Shown: one piece after another, positions 13,800 to 27,403 of the stretch
Layout of the letters: each line of letters opens with the position of its first letter
Numbering within the stretch: the stretch's first letter is position 1
Source: Isoetes taiwanensis
Lineage: Eukaryota > Streptophyta > Lycopodiopsida > Isoetales > Isoetaceae
Length of the DNA: 64,000 nucleotides
Assembly (NCBI GenBank): GCA_021234155.1
Contig: JAJEKV010000095.1
Location: 3,112,621 to 3,176,620 of the forward strand
Direction: 5' to 3'
Program-made: the position numbers and the translations under genes
Notes under the pieces: generated by a model
What the model was told of the DNA's origin: nothing
What the model saw: the letters and a program-made list of their open reading frames with translations, nothing else
Databases searched by the model: none

Positions 13800-16700
13800 T
13801 CCCGCGCATAGGGGACTCATACCTCCCATATGGAGAAATACAACCTCCATTTATTAGGAGAAATACAAAATATCACTAAGGGGCTCTATAAAAGAATACC
13901 AGAAGTACTCCCTCACAACACATCCCACTTCCAGTTAGTCCAGCAACCGATACATGGGGACTTATACTTATCACCATCTGATAAACACTAGGGTTTTGTT
14001 ACATTGTTCAGTCACATGTTTGTTTTGGAGATTCATACCTCCACCACCGAAAATACTTTATGAGAGAGCAAGAAGGAAGCAGATCGTTGACCATGCGTGA
14101 CTGAAGGGGCATACCTCTCGCTACACTTCACATAGCCAAGAGAAAGGCTAGACTTATAATACAAAATATCATTTGCAGGAGGGAGAGGTTCAATATCACC
14201 ACCATAAAAAAAAACAAAACCTGCGCATACTCCCGTAGCCCATTATCCCGTAGAATTATTACATTTCCGCAAGAGGATATAAAATACAAAGATTCAATTC
14301 AAAGGTTTTGAAGTCCACTTGACGCCAAGGCCTTCCAATAAAATTTAATTTCACGCCAGTAGCTAATACCCTTCCTTAAAGAGAACCAAAGAGACCTTGC
14401 AAAATAAAACATCAACATCACCAAAACCAGGCTTAGGGAGACAGAAGTGAGTAGTTTTATACCTGCTACCTATACATAATTTACAAGAGGCCAGCAATAA
14501 AGGAATTTTTAGCACGTGGCAAGATTTGCACTCGTTAGAGTCGTTACAAATTAAATTGGCGCAGAATCACAAGGCAGAACAAAAAGATGCTTTGATGGTT
14601 ATCAATTATAAAGAGAGGAAATGCAAGCGACGAGCTACGAAGCATTTTGCAAGGGCTATGTATTCCCTCCGTCGACGGTGTTCGAATCTAGATGCGCCAT
14701 AGCCGTGGCGGCCTAAAAAGGCCACTACGATTAGGCGTGGAGCGCAGCTGGCGGCACAATTCTAACTAGAATGCCTCAAGATCGGTACAGGTACGCATGG
14801 ATGCATACCTCCTCCTTATCTGCGGGGTAGAAACTTCCCAATCCCGATATCCAGTTCGCCCGGCCTCTTAATTGCAAAAAGCGAGAGGTAAGCTATAAGC
14901 AATGGGATATTTTGCCCACAGTCACCTCGGGGTTATCCATAAACCCGGAGTTTTAACTGCTATATTTTTACAATATATATTTACCTGCTTCCTTATCAGC
15001 TAGAGGTGCACTGAAAGCTACTCTTTGCCTCACGGGATGCGGATTTTAAAGGGAAACTTGACGATTTTAGAAACGTCTTCTTGCCTTAAAACGGTGAATG
15101 TTTACGACTCTTCACTTTAGGCTACCAGCAAATGGTTTACCCAAAAGCTTACGCTTTCCATATAGAGTACTTCTCACTGGCGGAAGTCTCCCGAGATACG
15201 GTCCTTTAAGCTTCATGATTTATGTGCCCCACATTTCCTCCATTATTAGCACCGGGGAATAAACATTTTTATTTGTGCATTACTCCGTTCCGCAAAGGAA
15301 TCCAAATTTCCTGACGGTCTCTTACCCATCTTTTTGCGGCTTCACTTGCTTGGTGAAACAAACCACTTCGGTTTTGCAGTATGATGTAAGCCGCAAAACA
15401 GGCTTTTCCCCATAAGGCCTAATATTTGTTTGCGATAGAGGCATTTTCCAAAAGCATAGTGAAGGTTATGAAAGGTTTGTTTTCTATGCGTCCACTTGCC
15501 TAATATTTTAGGAACTTCTTTTAAAACTTTATGGCCGCCATCACTTGCTATTTTGGGGAACTTCGCTTAAAAGCTTATGGCCCCTTATCTGATCTGTACG
15601 CCAGCTCGAATTTGGAGATTAGCGATGTATTTAAATAATTTATCAAGCAACAAAAGTTCAAGTACCACACATTTTACTTGCTTACTACTATTACAGCTGT
15701 TTTCAAACACAGTCATTTTGTCCACTGTCTATTTCCTTAAAAGGGACCAAACTCACTTGGCTAATAGCATAGTCAAAGAAGCAATGAAAGCGGAAGTGTG
15801 CATTGGCGGGGCCAAGCGTGAGTTTGCTGGATGAGGCCAGTTCGATAACGTTCCTGTGAAATAGAAGATATCACTACAAACATTGAGCCGCAAAAGAGAC
15901 AAGGGCTTTGTGATTTGGCATAGAGGAGAGAGGCCTTGCAGAGCACTAGATGGCTCAGGCCTCACACTGGATAAACAAAATGTCATGATTAGGAAGAGTA
16001 GAATTCAGGAGTCCCCAGAACTAAATTGATTTTTTCTGGGAATGGTACTGTTTTATGAAAAATAAGTAATAAAGGTACTTATGTCCATAATGCGTTTAGG
16101 ATTTATCATAGATGCATAAACGGAAGGTTGGATCGCCCTTTTTAGAGAACATATAGTCTCTTTAGCAAGACAGATACAAAACACTTGAGGAAAGTTGATC
16201 CCATAGCATACTATCATCCACCTCATCCTTTACAGGAAAGACCATGCATACACAAAAGTATTGGCAAAAAGCCCCTTGTCTTTTCCCATGGACTCAAAAC
16301 TCTTTGTCCTCATGGTCCCCATACTTTCTTCATAGGCAATTACCATAAGTAATCGTCAAGAGATTAGAAATTTCACTAGATATTCTTACAGCAAGTCCCA
16401 GTAGTTTTATTTCCCATGACTCACTTCACACATCGTGTCTCCATCTTGCCCATAAAACCATGGCCACGAGGACCTCTTGAGGCTTAGATGTCAATTTCCA
16501 GCATTTAGCTATTCACGGCCCATTGCAAAGCTGCTCAACGCGTCAAAACTACTTGCATAGGATAGGTGAATTTACCCACTTGCCCGGTACACAGTCAGGA
16601 AAGGCAGGGAAAAACATATGTTGTAAGTCTTCCCTCTGCTCTGCTGACAAAGAGAGGGCAAGTCAGGACTCTTTAATCCAATAATTTTTTCATACTGTTT

Positions 16701-19700
16701 GCAGGCACTGTGAAATCTTAGAAACGATGCTACAACCTGAGAGGCCTGCTTTGGGATCTTTTTGAGCACCATAGGTTCGGCACTTTACTAGGCGGAGTAA
16801 GGAATTCCTCTTATTTCCCCGGAAATCCTAAGTTTGTTCTAGCACTGACTTTAAGGAGGTTCTCTATTTAGCGAGGTACTTTTAGTATGAGAGAACTTTG
16901 GCAATTTACTTAGCCCAGCCTACGGTGTGCCCTCATCACATCCACTTAATAACCATTTTAAATTTACTGCCCCATTATGCACGATAACATATCCACTTTC
17001 TTGAGAATCACGATTATCGCAGTCATACTGGCTCCACAGCCCATTCCCACTAAAGTAAGCTTTTCATTTGTGGACCAAACCTTCCATTTTACATGCATCC
17101 TCCTTGACGGATGTCCTTAGGAATATAAATTCCTTACTATTACCATCTTATGTCGCGAAGTCACAGGAGTGTTAAACATTAGAGTTTGCCTTGATGGGCC
17201 TGAGAGGTGAGATGAGCAGGCGCGTCATTTGGCCACTTCATCATCACTATGAACATAATATAATGTTACACTACTCGGTAAAGGCCAGGAAGTTCCACTA
17301 ACACCAATTCCAAAAGTCCCGAAAGGAAATACGCGGCGGTACAGGGAGCATCATACCCGAGGTGTGAGCTTACAAGGTAAGCATCTCCCAAGACTATATA
17401 CATTATGTAGAAAGTCACTCGCTGGAAATTACATCTCCCGCCCAAAATTACCCTCAGAGACTTGTTTTACCATTTCGCGAAATTACACTGACTGAGATTC
17501 TGTAATGCAGAGCTGAAGCCACCATCGCCACTATCTCTACGCCGCCCAGCCAGCAGAGATTTGGAAGCTCCATCCCGTAAGAATCTTCACTCACAGTCCT
17601 CCATTTGGTCACGCCATCGATACTTAAGACCAACTAAAATTAGAAAGAGAGGAATACACATAGGATGCACCTAAAATCTGAGAAGCAGTGCATCCTTGCC
17701 GCCACCACTTTCTTGGGTGAGGAACTTAGGGTCCCACATTGCCACCCAGCTAGCCTTTTAGTTTGTCAAAGGATGGGATTCCACAATCCTTCCAGGACTT
17801 GAGATTTGGACGGGAAGGAGGAGGCCTATGGCCCAGGGAAAATATCTTTAGCCAAAAGGTTTTCATAATTAGAGAGGCTCCAGCCTGGCTTTTGGTTACA
17901 ATGAAAGCTGCATCTGAGATAGCCATACGGGGAACAGTACTGCTCTGATTTGGATTTCCGCTCCGATTAAATTTGGAGAAGCTACAGTTTTGAGACTTTG
18001 GAAAAGTATGTATCATACATCATCATACACAGAGTAAAACGCAAAGGAAGTCATCTGAGGCGCATGGGAGGAGTTTTGTTTTGTTCACGGTGGTGCGAGT
18101 AACCTCAAGCCCTTGCAATGATCCCATTTCACGTGCTTGTTTGGTCGTGCTTCGGCCGAGTGGTCGCAACCTATTAGGGAAGAGATAAAAAAAGTAATAG
18201 GAAGGGAACGAAGCTAGCCGACCCCCTCCGTTTGGAGAGGTGCGGATGAAAGCTGGCTACAGAATGATAGAGAGCACTTCACGATTACGGCGGGCACGAT
18301 ATCCATTTCCGGCCCTTAGGCCATTTGGAGTTGTTAGGGAGTTGGCCCGGACTATCCCAAAGAGATAGTCAAAAAAGAGGAGGCCACACATGAAAAGAGT
18401 CAAGTTTTAAAGAGTACTTACACATTTTACTGACATCAGCTGCACGCGGTGCATTACCCTCTGCGCGAGGCTACTACGTAATTATCAAGCCAGGATGCTT
18501 CTTGAGGCTTAGAAATCTTGCAGTTAATTTCTTTCCCAATGATCCTTTCAGGAGCACAGCCCCAAACTGCTGCTAGTAATTTGGTCATGATCATTGTATA
18601 TGAGTATTGGGGTCTAGAGCAATGGGCGTAAATTAGGTAAGCCTGGGTGGGCAGATACTCCACCCCTTGGGGACTAGTGTGATAAATTACACAATTTGCC
18701 ATGGCAGGATGCATCCTTTTTGATGCTTAAAATATCATGACTATAACATTTCACGACCTGGAATATCCCAAAAATTAAAGCAGAGCACCACTTGGGAGAG
18801 AGCCGCCAGGGAGCCCACTGGTAATTTTTCAAAAATTAATAATACATAGACAAAACACGCTACATGTACTTCTTGATACCAAAATTTCTTAAAATCCCAA
18901 TTTTTCTAACTAAAATACGAAAATTTAGCCGCTTATGGTAACCAGAACATTTCTTTTAGAATAAACCAAAAGATTGGCAGTTCAAAATACACTTTCATCA
19001 AGAATAAACTCACCATATCTATCCACACCAAAAATCTTATTCATGGGTACCGATCCTCCTAGATTTTGAGTGTAGTCCATTCACAGCATACAATTTATCC
19101 CCGGTACCTGCGGCTAACCTTGCGTTTGCGCCATTTTCTAAAAACGGCTTAGAGTTTCTTAGTCAACCTCTAAGATAGTGTTTTGTTTTAGTCGGCCATT
19201 TGCACCTTAAACCCAGAGCTTCTCCTCTGTAAGCACAGATTCTATTGCCTTTCCTAAGCTGTTTCACCAGAGGCACCTTAGGTTCACATCTGTGAGCCCA
19301 GAGTAGCCAGGCTCCTGCTTAGCCTAGGGTTCATTCACATGGACCTCTAAGTCATTTTGGACTTTGAATTCACACGATATTTAGTTGCTCCTTTATACGC
19401 TGGTCCACCCATTGATTTCATACGAGCTAAACACACCATCATAATTCATACTTGGCGAGGTGAGAAGTGGGGTTGCGGACCATCAATCTCGGCCCATTCA
19501 CGAAGATCACGGTCACGGGAATTCGAAATCATTGTTAAGATAAATTTGGTAATTGGGTGAAAGGAGGGAGGCTTTCGGTTGCGTAAACTTGTTTCTTTGC
19601 ACTAAGATGGAAGTACTTACAAGAGGATGTAGTCAAGTGTAATCCTAAGATCATTTGGAGCGCTCTTGCGTGTCTTTAAAACTCCTATGTTCACCGGATG

Positions 19701-22700
19701 TAATATCACATCCAAAGCGAGACAATATACCCGCTTTTCCTTCTGATTTTGTTTTGACCAAGAGTAGAGACTATTAGAGAAGGGAGAATTCGCTCAGTCC
19801 ATTTCATTGAAGCGGTTTTTCCCATTCTTGGATTTCTCGACTTTCTTTAGATTTAAAAGTAGAAAGGGCCTGACTTTTTGATTCAGAAGTCTGTCATATT
19901 GAATCTAAATTACAGAGACCGGTGTTGGGTGGCAGAGCCGCCATCACGGGAACAACATGGAGGCACGCCCTTTCATGCAGAGAGTTAGGAATGCATATAT
20001 ATTGGCTAATACCCCCGCACAATACGGATTTCATCAAAATACGGTGGCATCTTCCCTCAAGCAGAGGCGATATTTAATATCGCTTTGATGTTTGTTTCAT
20101 AAGATAGAATTCCCGCCTTTAAATTGCACCTAGTGCTAGGGTGAATTGATTCATATCCCGCCTGTCGATTCACGGTGGGTTTGGCGAAGATACTTTCAAT
20201 CTATGTTCACTGTAGAAGAACTATACTCACGCATTCGCTTAGCTCACGATGGCGGTAGAGCACTCATACCCCTTTGCAGAACTCTGCGGTACCAGGTTCC
20301 ATGTCACTACTCCTCATAGGGAAGAGTACGATCTATCATGCCTCTGCGACACTGTTGCCAGGTCACATTTGTAATTTCTTGTGATTGGTAGGAGTTACGG
20401 TTTCGGGAAGTCTTCTTCACTCACATCTTGGCCTTAGCTCTCGCGCCTCCTTCTCCTCCTCCCTTAGGCTGCTCACGAGAGTGTTGGGCAGAAACTACAT
20501 AATGAGTCCTATATCACGCTACTCAGGAGCAAGCTTCACTTCCACTAAGCACACAACCCTCCTATCACTCTCACGAGATAGGTACCATTGACTTCACGTG
20601 GTTTTGGCAGGTCCCAGCCACTTGCATCTGCGTGCCACATCACCTTCCAAAATAAGAGCCATCACAGGGCCGTTTTTGAATCGATGAGAGTCTCAGTCAC
20701 TCTTAATTGCAGGAGTACCTTTCAGCCTAATTTAGGAAGTCACTATACTTAGGCTCCTCTCACGACTAGGAGATGGGGCACCTTGAGTAAAGGATGCTTT
20801 CGATTCACTGCTTTCAGTTCATGCTAGTAGGAGCTTCCTATATTAGCTCTTGCGTTGTGGATGTGCTCGGGGAGTTTGCCTAAAGGATGCCAAGCTGGAT
20901 TTTACCTGATCCAGTTTAATATCCGACTTAGCCCTTTACCCGCTTAAAGCAAGAAGGGTGGGCGGTGAAAATCACTAGCCGGCAGTTGTAAAAAGAAGAA
21001 GAAGCTCACTGCATCTTCAGCCGGCGGTTGCTTGGCTCCTGAGTAAAATGGTAGGGGATAGTGAACCTCTACGGAAGTTTTTCCTTTAACAGCACTACTC
21101 TGAGGTGGTTCAATTTTGAAATTAGATTTATCTGCGGGGGTGGCCATCAACTGATTTATTTTGCACTTTCACACAATCAGGTCCTCAGCCAGCAGGTACG
21201 ATAGAAATTGGAGGGCCACCTCAGCGCACCCAGTCTTGAATGGCTGGATTGTAAAATTACACTGCCAAAAGTAGCTGGCCACGCCCCCGCGCAGGATGGA
21301 GACCACAGAAGATTTTCCTATGTCTAACCTAGGCTGGAATCCACATGGAATCGTTTTTGGCCAGCGCCCAATTTCCCTACTTGAAATTTCAAGGGAATTA
21401 TGTAATCACTGCTTTGAGGATAAGTAATGCCAAATTACTGTCACTGTTAGAACAGGGCAATTGCACCAAAATTAGGCAGGAGAGCCCTCCGAGGATGGTA
21501 CACAGGAATACTATCATTTCTTCATGGGAAGCCTTTGCAAAGATAGCTCGAGATTAGCTTAGAGGTCAATCATTACAGACCACTCAGGGGCTGCCTCTTG
21601 TCTATATTCCAAAGAAACCACTACATTCACCAATCGCTGAGAACAATGCTGCTAAGCATATCTTATAAAATTTCAGTACTTAATTTGAAGAGGCGGAATT
21701 TAGAGGCGTCCAGTGGGAAGAATTGCAGAGTTGAATTCGAGTTTGAGATTTGGGCTATACTTTTACACCCATGAGGAATTCTCCGCCATGGGAATAAATG
21801 CCCAGCCTCTTATTGAAATTTCCCACTTCTCTGTAAGAGTTGGTCTCAACCAAGAAATATGGGCTGGCGGGACTATTGGGAGGCGAGGGAGAGGGTGCAT
21901 GAGATCCTCTCATTGTTCTATTCCTAAACACCAGCAGAGAGGAGGATCCTCCCCGATCCACCACAGCCCTATTACTCCAATTAAGATCTAATTTACGCTA
22001 CGATTACAGTTTTGCCCACAGAGTCGCGAGAGGCAGATGCCTTCCATGTTTTATCCTCTGCAGGATTGTACAATAAGGACGGGCTAACCTCGTTCCAAAA
22101 GAGTTCCACTTGGACATTTGCTCCTAAAAGCAGGGCTTGATGAACTAAGAATAAGGAAAACTAAACTGGTCGCGGGATGATCACCCCGTGGGCTCATGAA
22201 TTGTTTTAATTAAAGCGAACCGGGCCTGTGGCCCCCACCGGCCAGAGATGTGAAGGAGAATTCCCTTCGAGGCCCCTAGAGGATGCCACGAGGCTTACAC
22301 GAACAACGAGGATAAGGCCCCAAAATATACATACAATCCCGAGGAGGACGTTACTTATGCTTAAAGATAAAACTTGAGAACTTTCATACATGAAATGTGG
22401 TGGTTTGCATGGAAAATTTGTTACTAAAAAACGGGGAAGAAGGAAGGCTGGCCATACTTACATTGAGTCTATAAACCAGAAAACAAGAGGCAGATAACTG
22501 GGTCATGAGGACCTCTAACGGAATAGACTTTGCTGGGGTGATCATACCCTAAATTACATTGGCTGGTGAACATGGAAGGTACCATGACGAGATAAGTTGG
22601 GATTGTCCGTTATTCCCCAACCATTACGTCACGCGGAGATACGGATAGTCAGGGTCACCTTCTCAATAAAAACTAGTGCGGAAAAGACTTGCTCAATCAC

Positions 22701-23000
22701 CAAGGATTCCCAGAGTTGCTCAAAGCTAGCTTCTAGCCATCCACAACTATAGTGCCCTCCCTCAATTAGTATGGTAAAGATCCTCGAAGCCCTTGTGTTC
22801 GCAGCTCTGAGACCAACCGGGAGAGGAACTCCCATGAGCCGGTTCCCTCTTGCCAGGAGGCAAACCCCTACCAGAGCTTCTTTGGATTACTGAACCCTCC
22901 TTCAAGCTGGTGGTGTAGATGCGTTGAATGTTGGGTAGGGTGATGGAATCCAGGGGAGGCAAGCGCTGGTGTTGGCTCAGCGGAGTGTCGCCATCATTTA
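13800..23000. other. Long non-coding stretch, probably old transposon debris
   Basis: No frame above about 92 codons and none with a recognisable domain. A short internal repetition ('taaaactttatggccgcc' then 'taaaagcttatggcccc') occurs near 15,515-15,585. No tRNA, terminal repeat or array sequence found. Nothing further can be supported. Confidence 0.35.
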
Positions 23001-23463
23001 GTTTAAAATTTGTATTAATATTTGTTTTATTATGTATGTCCTTATAAACACGCAAAGGTTAATTGCTTTCTTTGTGTAATTGCTTGCAAGATCATTTTCA
23101 ATCCGATCTAAATTTGTTTTGCGGTATTTACGTAAATTTATCATTGATTATTTGTTTTGGAAGCGGTTGGGGTTAAAATACCCTTGCTCTCTAATTTTTG
23201 TTGCTAAAGAGGATATAATGGCTGGAGTTTTTATTAATGCAATATCAGTTTTTGATAGTGTTGGGGAGCTTCAAAGGCTGAAAGTGATTTTGAAATGAAA
23301 GCTTCTTTAAATATTTATTGCAATTATTATGCATTTGAATAAATTAGGGGATAATGGTTGAATAAGAGGAGAAAATGGTTTAACAAGGTTCGAATCCTTG
23401 GGCTCTATAATTATCAATAGTATAAAGACTATTCATGTTTTAACATCTGCTTGGAAGCGGCTT

Positions 23464-23557
23464 TGCATTAAGAAACCACTACATGCTATGCATTAAGAAA
23501 CCACTACATGCTAACAAAAAACCACTACTACGCTAACAAAAGAAACCACTACACTCT
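23464..23557. repeat. Short tandem repeat around 'aaaccactac'
   Basis: Two perfect 25-bp copies (23,464-23,488 and 23,489-23,513) followed by two degenerate copies, all containing 'aaaccactac' and a 'gcta' end. Lies in AT-rich sequence just left of the tRNA array. Confidence 0.8.
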
Positions 23558-23559
23558 CC

Positions 23560-24140
23560 ACCACGGATAAAATTAAAAAACATGTATGCTAACTAATAGA
23601 TAACATTAAGAAACCACACGACATGTTACTTTGATGGAAATTATATCGTGTTGATGAAGACATAGAATGCTTTGGACAATAGTGATCTATAACTTTTAAC
23701 CCGGTGCATTTTATTAAAAACTCTATATAATTTAAATGCACAAAAATCTTGTGGCTTGTGTCATTTTATCACAATGCAAACCATGTAAATCTATCTAATG
23801 CTTAGCCATACTAATTTTAGCACTTAAGAACCCATTGCATATTGGGGTATCAACCAGGAGTCTCATTACCCATTTTGCTATACCATATTCACAAACCATA
23901 TATGTGAACCCGATATTAAACAGATTAAACATGTTAAATAGCCATATTGTTGAACACCATAAATGGAATTCCTTGATAGTTACTTTCAGTCAAAAATACC
24001 ACTTTAATAAAGCATCTAAAGAAACCAAATGCTTTGTGCGTGATGTTTTAATGATATCAACCCACAAAGACTCATTGGTCTTTTAAGCGGTTTTATATGT
24101 ATAACCAAGGAGAAAACCCGTATGGTTTTATTTTTGCCTT
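23560..24140. other. AT-rich left flank of the array
   Basis: AT-rich, non-coding, with 'ggtttta' words like those at 3.8-4.3 kb. It runs straight into a 5'-truncated tRNA-Ser at 24,141, which is the left junction of the main array. Confidence 0.5.
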
Positions 24141-24208
24141 GTGAAGTGGTTATTGGGCATGACTAGAAATCATGTGGGCTTTGCTGCAGGTTCGAATCTA
24201 TCATCACA
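24141..24208 (+). pseudogene. tRNA-Ser(AGA), 5'-truncated, array edge
   Basis: Has the serine D-arm end, anticodon loop CTAGAAA, long variable arm and 'ggttcgaatc' T-arm. The acceptor 5' strand is replaced by unrelated 'ccttgtgaa' sequence, so it cannot form an acceptor stem. First array member on this side. Confidence 0.85.
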
Positions 24209-24631
24209 TGTAGGAGCTTGTTCATATTATTTTATAGTCCCTATCACATCGTCCACTTTCGATTAATATTTAGAGTTTGTCATTCGGATTCCCCACGCTG
24301 CTCTTCCCTTGGCAGCAATATTCCAGAGTTTATGCATAGCACCCATTGGTGGCACACCAATGCTCGACATTGTTACTCATTCACATGTTAATTCTTTCAT
24401 TTTTTTATGATATAAAGTACAAGCATGGAAAAACCACGGTGATTGAACCAAATCTTGTGGCTTTATGCCTTGGCATATGTCGTTTGTTTGGACTTATTAG
24501 AAGAACAACCATTCCACACCTTATTAATGCGACCAAGATATTTTTTTTTTTTTTTGGATTATGAGATGCATTTGGTTGAGTTGGTTGTATGTGCTTGTTA
24601 ATTAAGAAGGTATTCATTTGTATTACTTATT

Positions 24632-24701
24632 GCATTGGTGGTCTAGTGGTAGAATAGTACCGCCTACGATATAGGCGGGGATTCGATTCTCGGCCAATGC
24701 A
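24632..24701 (+). pseudogene. tRNA-Gly copy, anticodon arm altered
   Basis: Acceptor gcattgg/ccaatgc and D-arm match intact copies. The anticodon arm is replaced by a different hairpin (ccgccta..taggcgg), so GCC cannot be read in place. Confidence 0.8.
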
Positions 24702-24914
24702 TCACATTGGTTCAACTCTTCCAATTTTTGTTCTTGGCGCCAAGGCCAAAAGAAGATTTAATGCATTAAACCATGTTGATAATGACATAAGGATAAGCGA
24801 ACAATCGATTGCACCATAGTGTGAAATAAGATCGAAGCTAATCTTGCTCTTCCAACCATCAAACATGGAATGAGAGAACAAATGACTAGCCAAATCCTAT
24901 CCTCCTAAATATCT

Positions 24915-24924
24915 CAATGATCTA
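24915..24924 (+). repeat. Target site duplication, left (LINE 1)
   Basis: 'caatgatcta' of the array spacer, repeated at 26,457-26,466 on the other side of the LINE. Confidence 0.9.
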
Positions 24925-26456
24925 GGGTTTCACGAAGATCTAGATGAGCGGTGTTATTGGGGAGAATGGAAATGGGCGACGCTAGTTAATCTATTATCCA
25001 TGTGTGACTTTTCCTTAACATCTTGAGCTTACATCGCGGCGTGATTTGGAAGAAGTTTGGGGGCTAATGCACGCTTTTAATGCGGCGGATTGATGGGGTT
25101 GTTCCGGATGTTTTTACCTGGTCTCCATCGGCTTTTTTGGCAACATGGGTTGGCTCAATTTTATGATATCGAGAACAGCATTTGATGCGGAACTTCGCCC
25201 TCTGTTTGCATAAAGGTTAGATTGGGTAAGAATGGATTCTTTCTTATTTACGCCCATTCGATTTGAGACTAGACAAATTAGCTTAGCATTTTGCAAGCAT
25301 TTGGAGGATTAAGTGGCGCCTCGAGCTTGACAACGGTGGTTTGGAGTGCTTAAGGCTGCTTGTTTTCTTATGTTTGATTAATGCTAGCAGATTTTTTAGC
25401 GATTATTTGGCTTCGGTTTTCGGTTCCGGCTATCTTCCATTTTTTTGCACATAATGGCGGGCATAGATACTTCTTGTTGCACTCAATGCCGCGGGGAAGC
25501 CGCACTCCTTGCGGTTTTGGAACTGCACTGCTTGCGATTCTGAGAATAGGGGCATGTCAATATGTCGAGGGGATATTTGGAGCTTTCGGGTTGCTTGCTC
25601 TATCTTGTTTAAATCCTTGAAGAACTCTAGACACTTGGCTTTGTTCAAGCGATGTATGGGAGGATAGTAGTATTGGTGATGGATGAACTTTCTTTGTTGG
25701 CGTGTTAATATCTGCTTGCTTTTTATTCTTCAAGGCTTCGGCGCTTGAGGCTGTGGTCGGTTATTTCTGTGTCCTTGAGGGACTAAGGAGGCGGCTTCTC
25801 ATGGAAAGTAGTTCGGTGTGTCTATCCACTGGGTGTATTATTGTTGTCTTGTACTATGGAGTGTTCTTCTTAGGCGATTCTAAAGTTCGTCCATCCCTAT
25901 CCGGCTAGGGAAGATCGAATTCTGAGGTTAGTGCATAAGCGGATGGGAAGAGTAAAGATGGCGGCTAAACAAATAAGCCTTGGGCGGAGACCTTGGCTTC
26001 TTTGCCATAGTGGAGATGGGGCCTATCGCGGTATTTGGGAAGTTAGGGAGGAAGCGAGTAGACCACCTCGGGGTTTGAGGTAGGCCTGTAATAGCTCTTG
26101 CAAAGCGAGAAGATAGAGCCTTGAACTCCTTAGTACATGGTTGGAAAGGGATGGAAGCTCTTTTTAGTACCACAATCACGGGGAAGGTCTTGAGGTCAAG
26201 TTAGCATGGTATGACATTAAACTTTCTTGACCTTTCCTTTTTTCATTTTTGGGTGCGGAGCTTCAAATGGCCATGTCTACATCTATAGTGGTTGTCTCTT
26301 GCTTTCGAACTAAAGGGATTGTACTCAATGCGTAGGCGGCTTATCTTGGATTAATTTGTCTGACTTGGTTAGGCTATTTGGCTATTATGGGCCATGAATA
26401 AATGTATTTACATACATATTATTAATAAAAATAAAAATATCTTGCCTTCTAAAAAA
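24925..26456 (+). mobile_element. 5'-truncated LINE, + strand
   Basis: This 1.53-kb insert splits an array spacer exactly between two copies of 'caatgatcta', a 10-bp target site duplication. Its 3' end (about 26,420-26,456) reads 'aaatatcttgccttct' followed by A6. This is the reverse complement of the poly-T plus 'gaaggcaagatattt' end of the - strand LINEs at 45.5 and 54.4 kb, so all belong to one 3'-end family. The body should be the C-terminal part of ORF2 and the 3'UTR, but no continuous frame survives (longest about 83 codons). Insertion type follows from the duplication and A-tail; family membership from the shared 3' end. Confidence 0.85.
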
Positions 26457-26466
26457 CAATGATCTA
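26457..26466 (+). repeat. Target site duplication, right (LINE 1)
   Basis: Second 'caatgatcta'. The interrupted spacer resumes with 'agaagaatcgg', as in other units. Confidence 0.9.
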
Positions 26467-26502
26467 AGAAGAATCGGAGAATTATTCGGATGTAAAATTA
26501 GA

Positions 26503-26580
26503 GTGGATGTGTCAGTGGTTATTGGGCATGACCGAGAAATCATGTGGGCTTGGCTGCATAGGTTTGAATCTATCATCCGT
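26503..26580 (+). tRNA. tRNA-Ser copy, damaged
   Basis: Acceptor gtggatg and T-arm 'ggtttgaatc' present. The anticodon loop reads ccgagaaa, with an extra base before AGA, and the D-arm is shortened. Confidence 0.7.
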
Positions 26581-26991
26581 GTAGGGCTTGTTCATATTAT
26601 TTTATAGTCCCTACTATCACATCGTTCATTCGATTAATACTTAGAGTTTGTCATTGATTCCCTCACGCTCTTCCAGCGGCGCAATATTCTAGGGTTTATG
26701 CATAGCCTCCATTAGTGGCACCACCAATGCTCAACATTGTTACTCATTCACATGTTAATTCTTTCAATTTTTTATGATATCAAGCTCAAGCATGGAAAAA
26801 CACGGTGATTGAGCAAATCTTGTCGCTTTATGCCTTGGCATAATCATTTGTTCGACTTATTAGAAGAACAACCATTCCTACACCTTGTTAATGCGACCGC
26901 GATATTTTTTCTTGGCTGGATTATGAGATGCATTTAATTGAGTTTGTTGTATGTGCTTGTTAATTAGAAGGTATTCATTTATATTACTTGT

Positions 26992-27060
26992 GCATTGGTG
27001 GTCTAGTGGTAGAATAGTACCCTTGCAGTGCAGGACCGAGTTTGATTCTCGACCAATGCA
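26992..27060 (+). pseudogene. tRNA-Gly copy, anticodon arm altered
   Basis: Intact acceptor and D-arm. The anticodon arm reads cccttgcagtgcagg and lacks TGCCAC; the T-arm has tttgatt. Confidence 0.8.
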
Positions 27061-27324
27061 TCCATGTGGTTCAACTCTTCTAATTTTGTTCTTGGCGCTT
27101 AAAAGAGCCAAAAAAGAAGATTTAATGCATTAAACCATGTTGATAATGACATAAGGATAAGCCTAGGCAATTGATTGCACCATAGGGTGAGAAATGAGAT
27201 CGAAGCTAATCTTGCTCTTCCAACCATCAAACATCGGAATGAGAGAATAAATGACTAGCCAAATCCTATCCTCCTAAATATCTCAATGATCTAAGAAGTA
27301 TGGAAAGTATTCCACATCTTTGGC

Positions 27325-27403
27325 GTGGATGTGCAGTGGTTATTGGGCATGACTAGAAACCATGTGGGCTTTGCTCGCATGGGTTCGAATCCTATCATCC
27401 ACG
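27325..27403 (+). tRNA. tRNA-Ser(AGA)
   Basis: Acceptor gtggatg/catccac, anticodon loop CTAGAAA, variable arm and T-arm present. The D-arm lacks about three bases (gtgcagtgg). Type A unit. Confidence 0.8.

Noticed and set aside
15577-15986. Frames of 85 and 77 codons on opposite strands
   Set aside because: They overlap head-on and have no family features; typical chance frames for this composition.
23380-23410. T-arm-like 'caaggttcgaatccttg' followed by 'ggctcta'
   Set aside because: A perfect T-arm shape, but no acceptor partner, D-arm or anticodon arm could be placed upstream. At most a tRNA fragment.
24702-24950. Possible snoRNA or other small RNA in the Gly-to-Ser spacer, because it is conserved between units
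   Set aside because: No C/D or H/ACA box pattern in the right order, and conservation is expected from recent tandem duplication.
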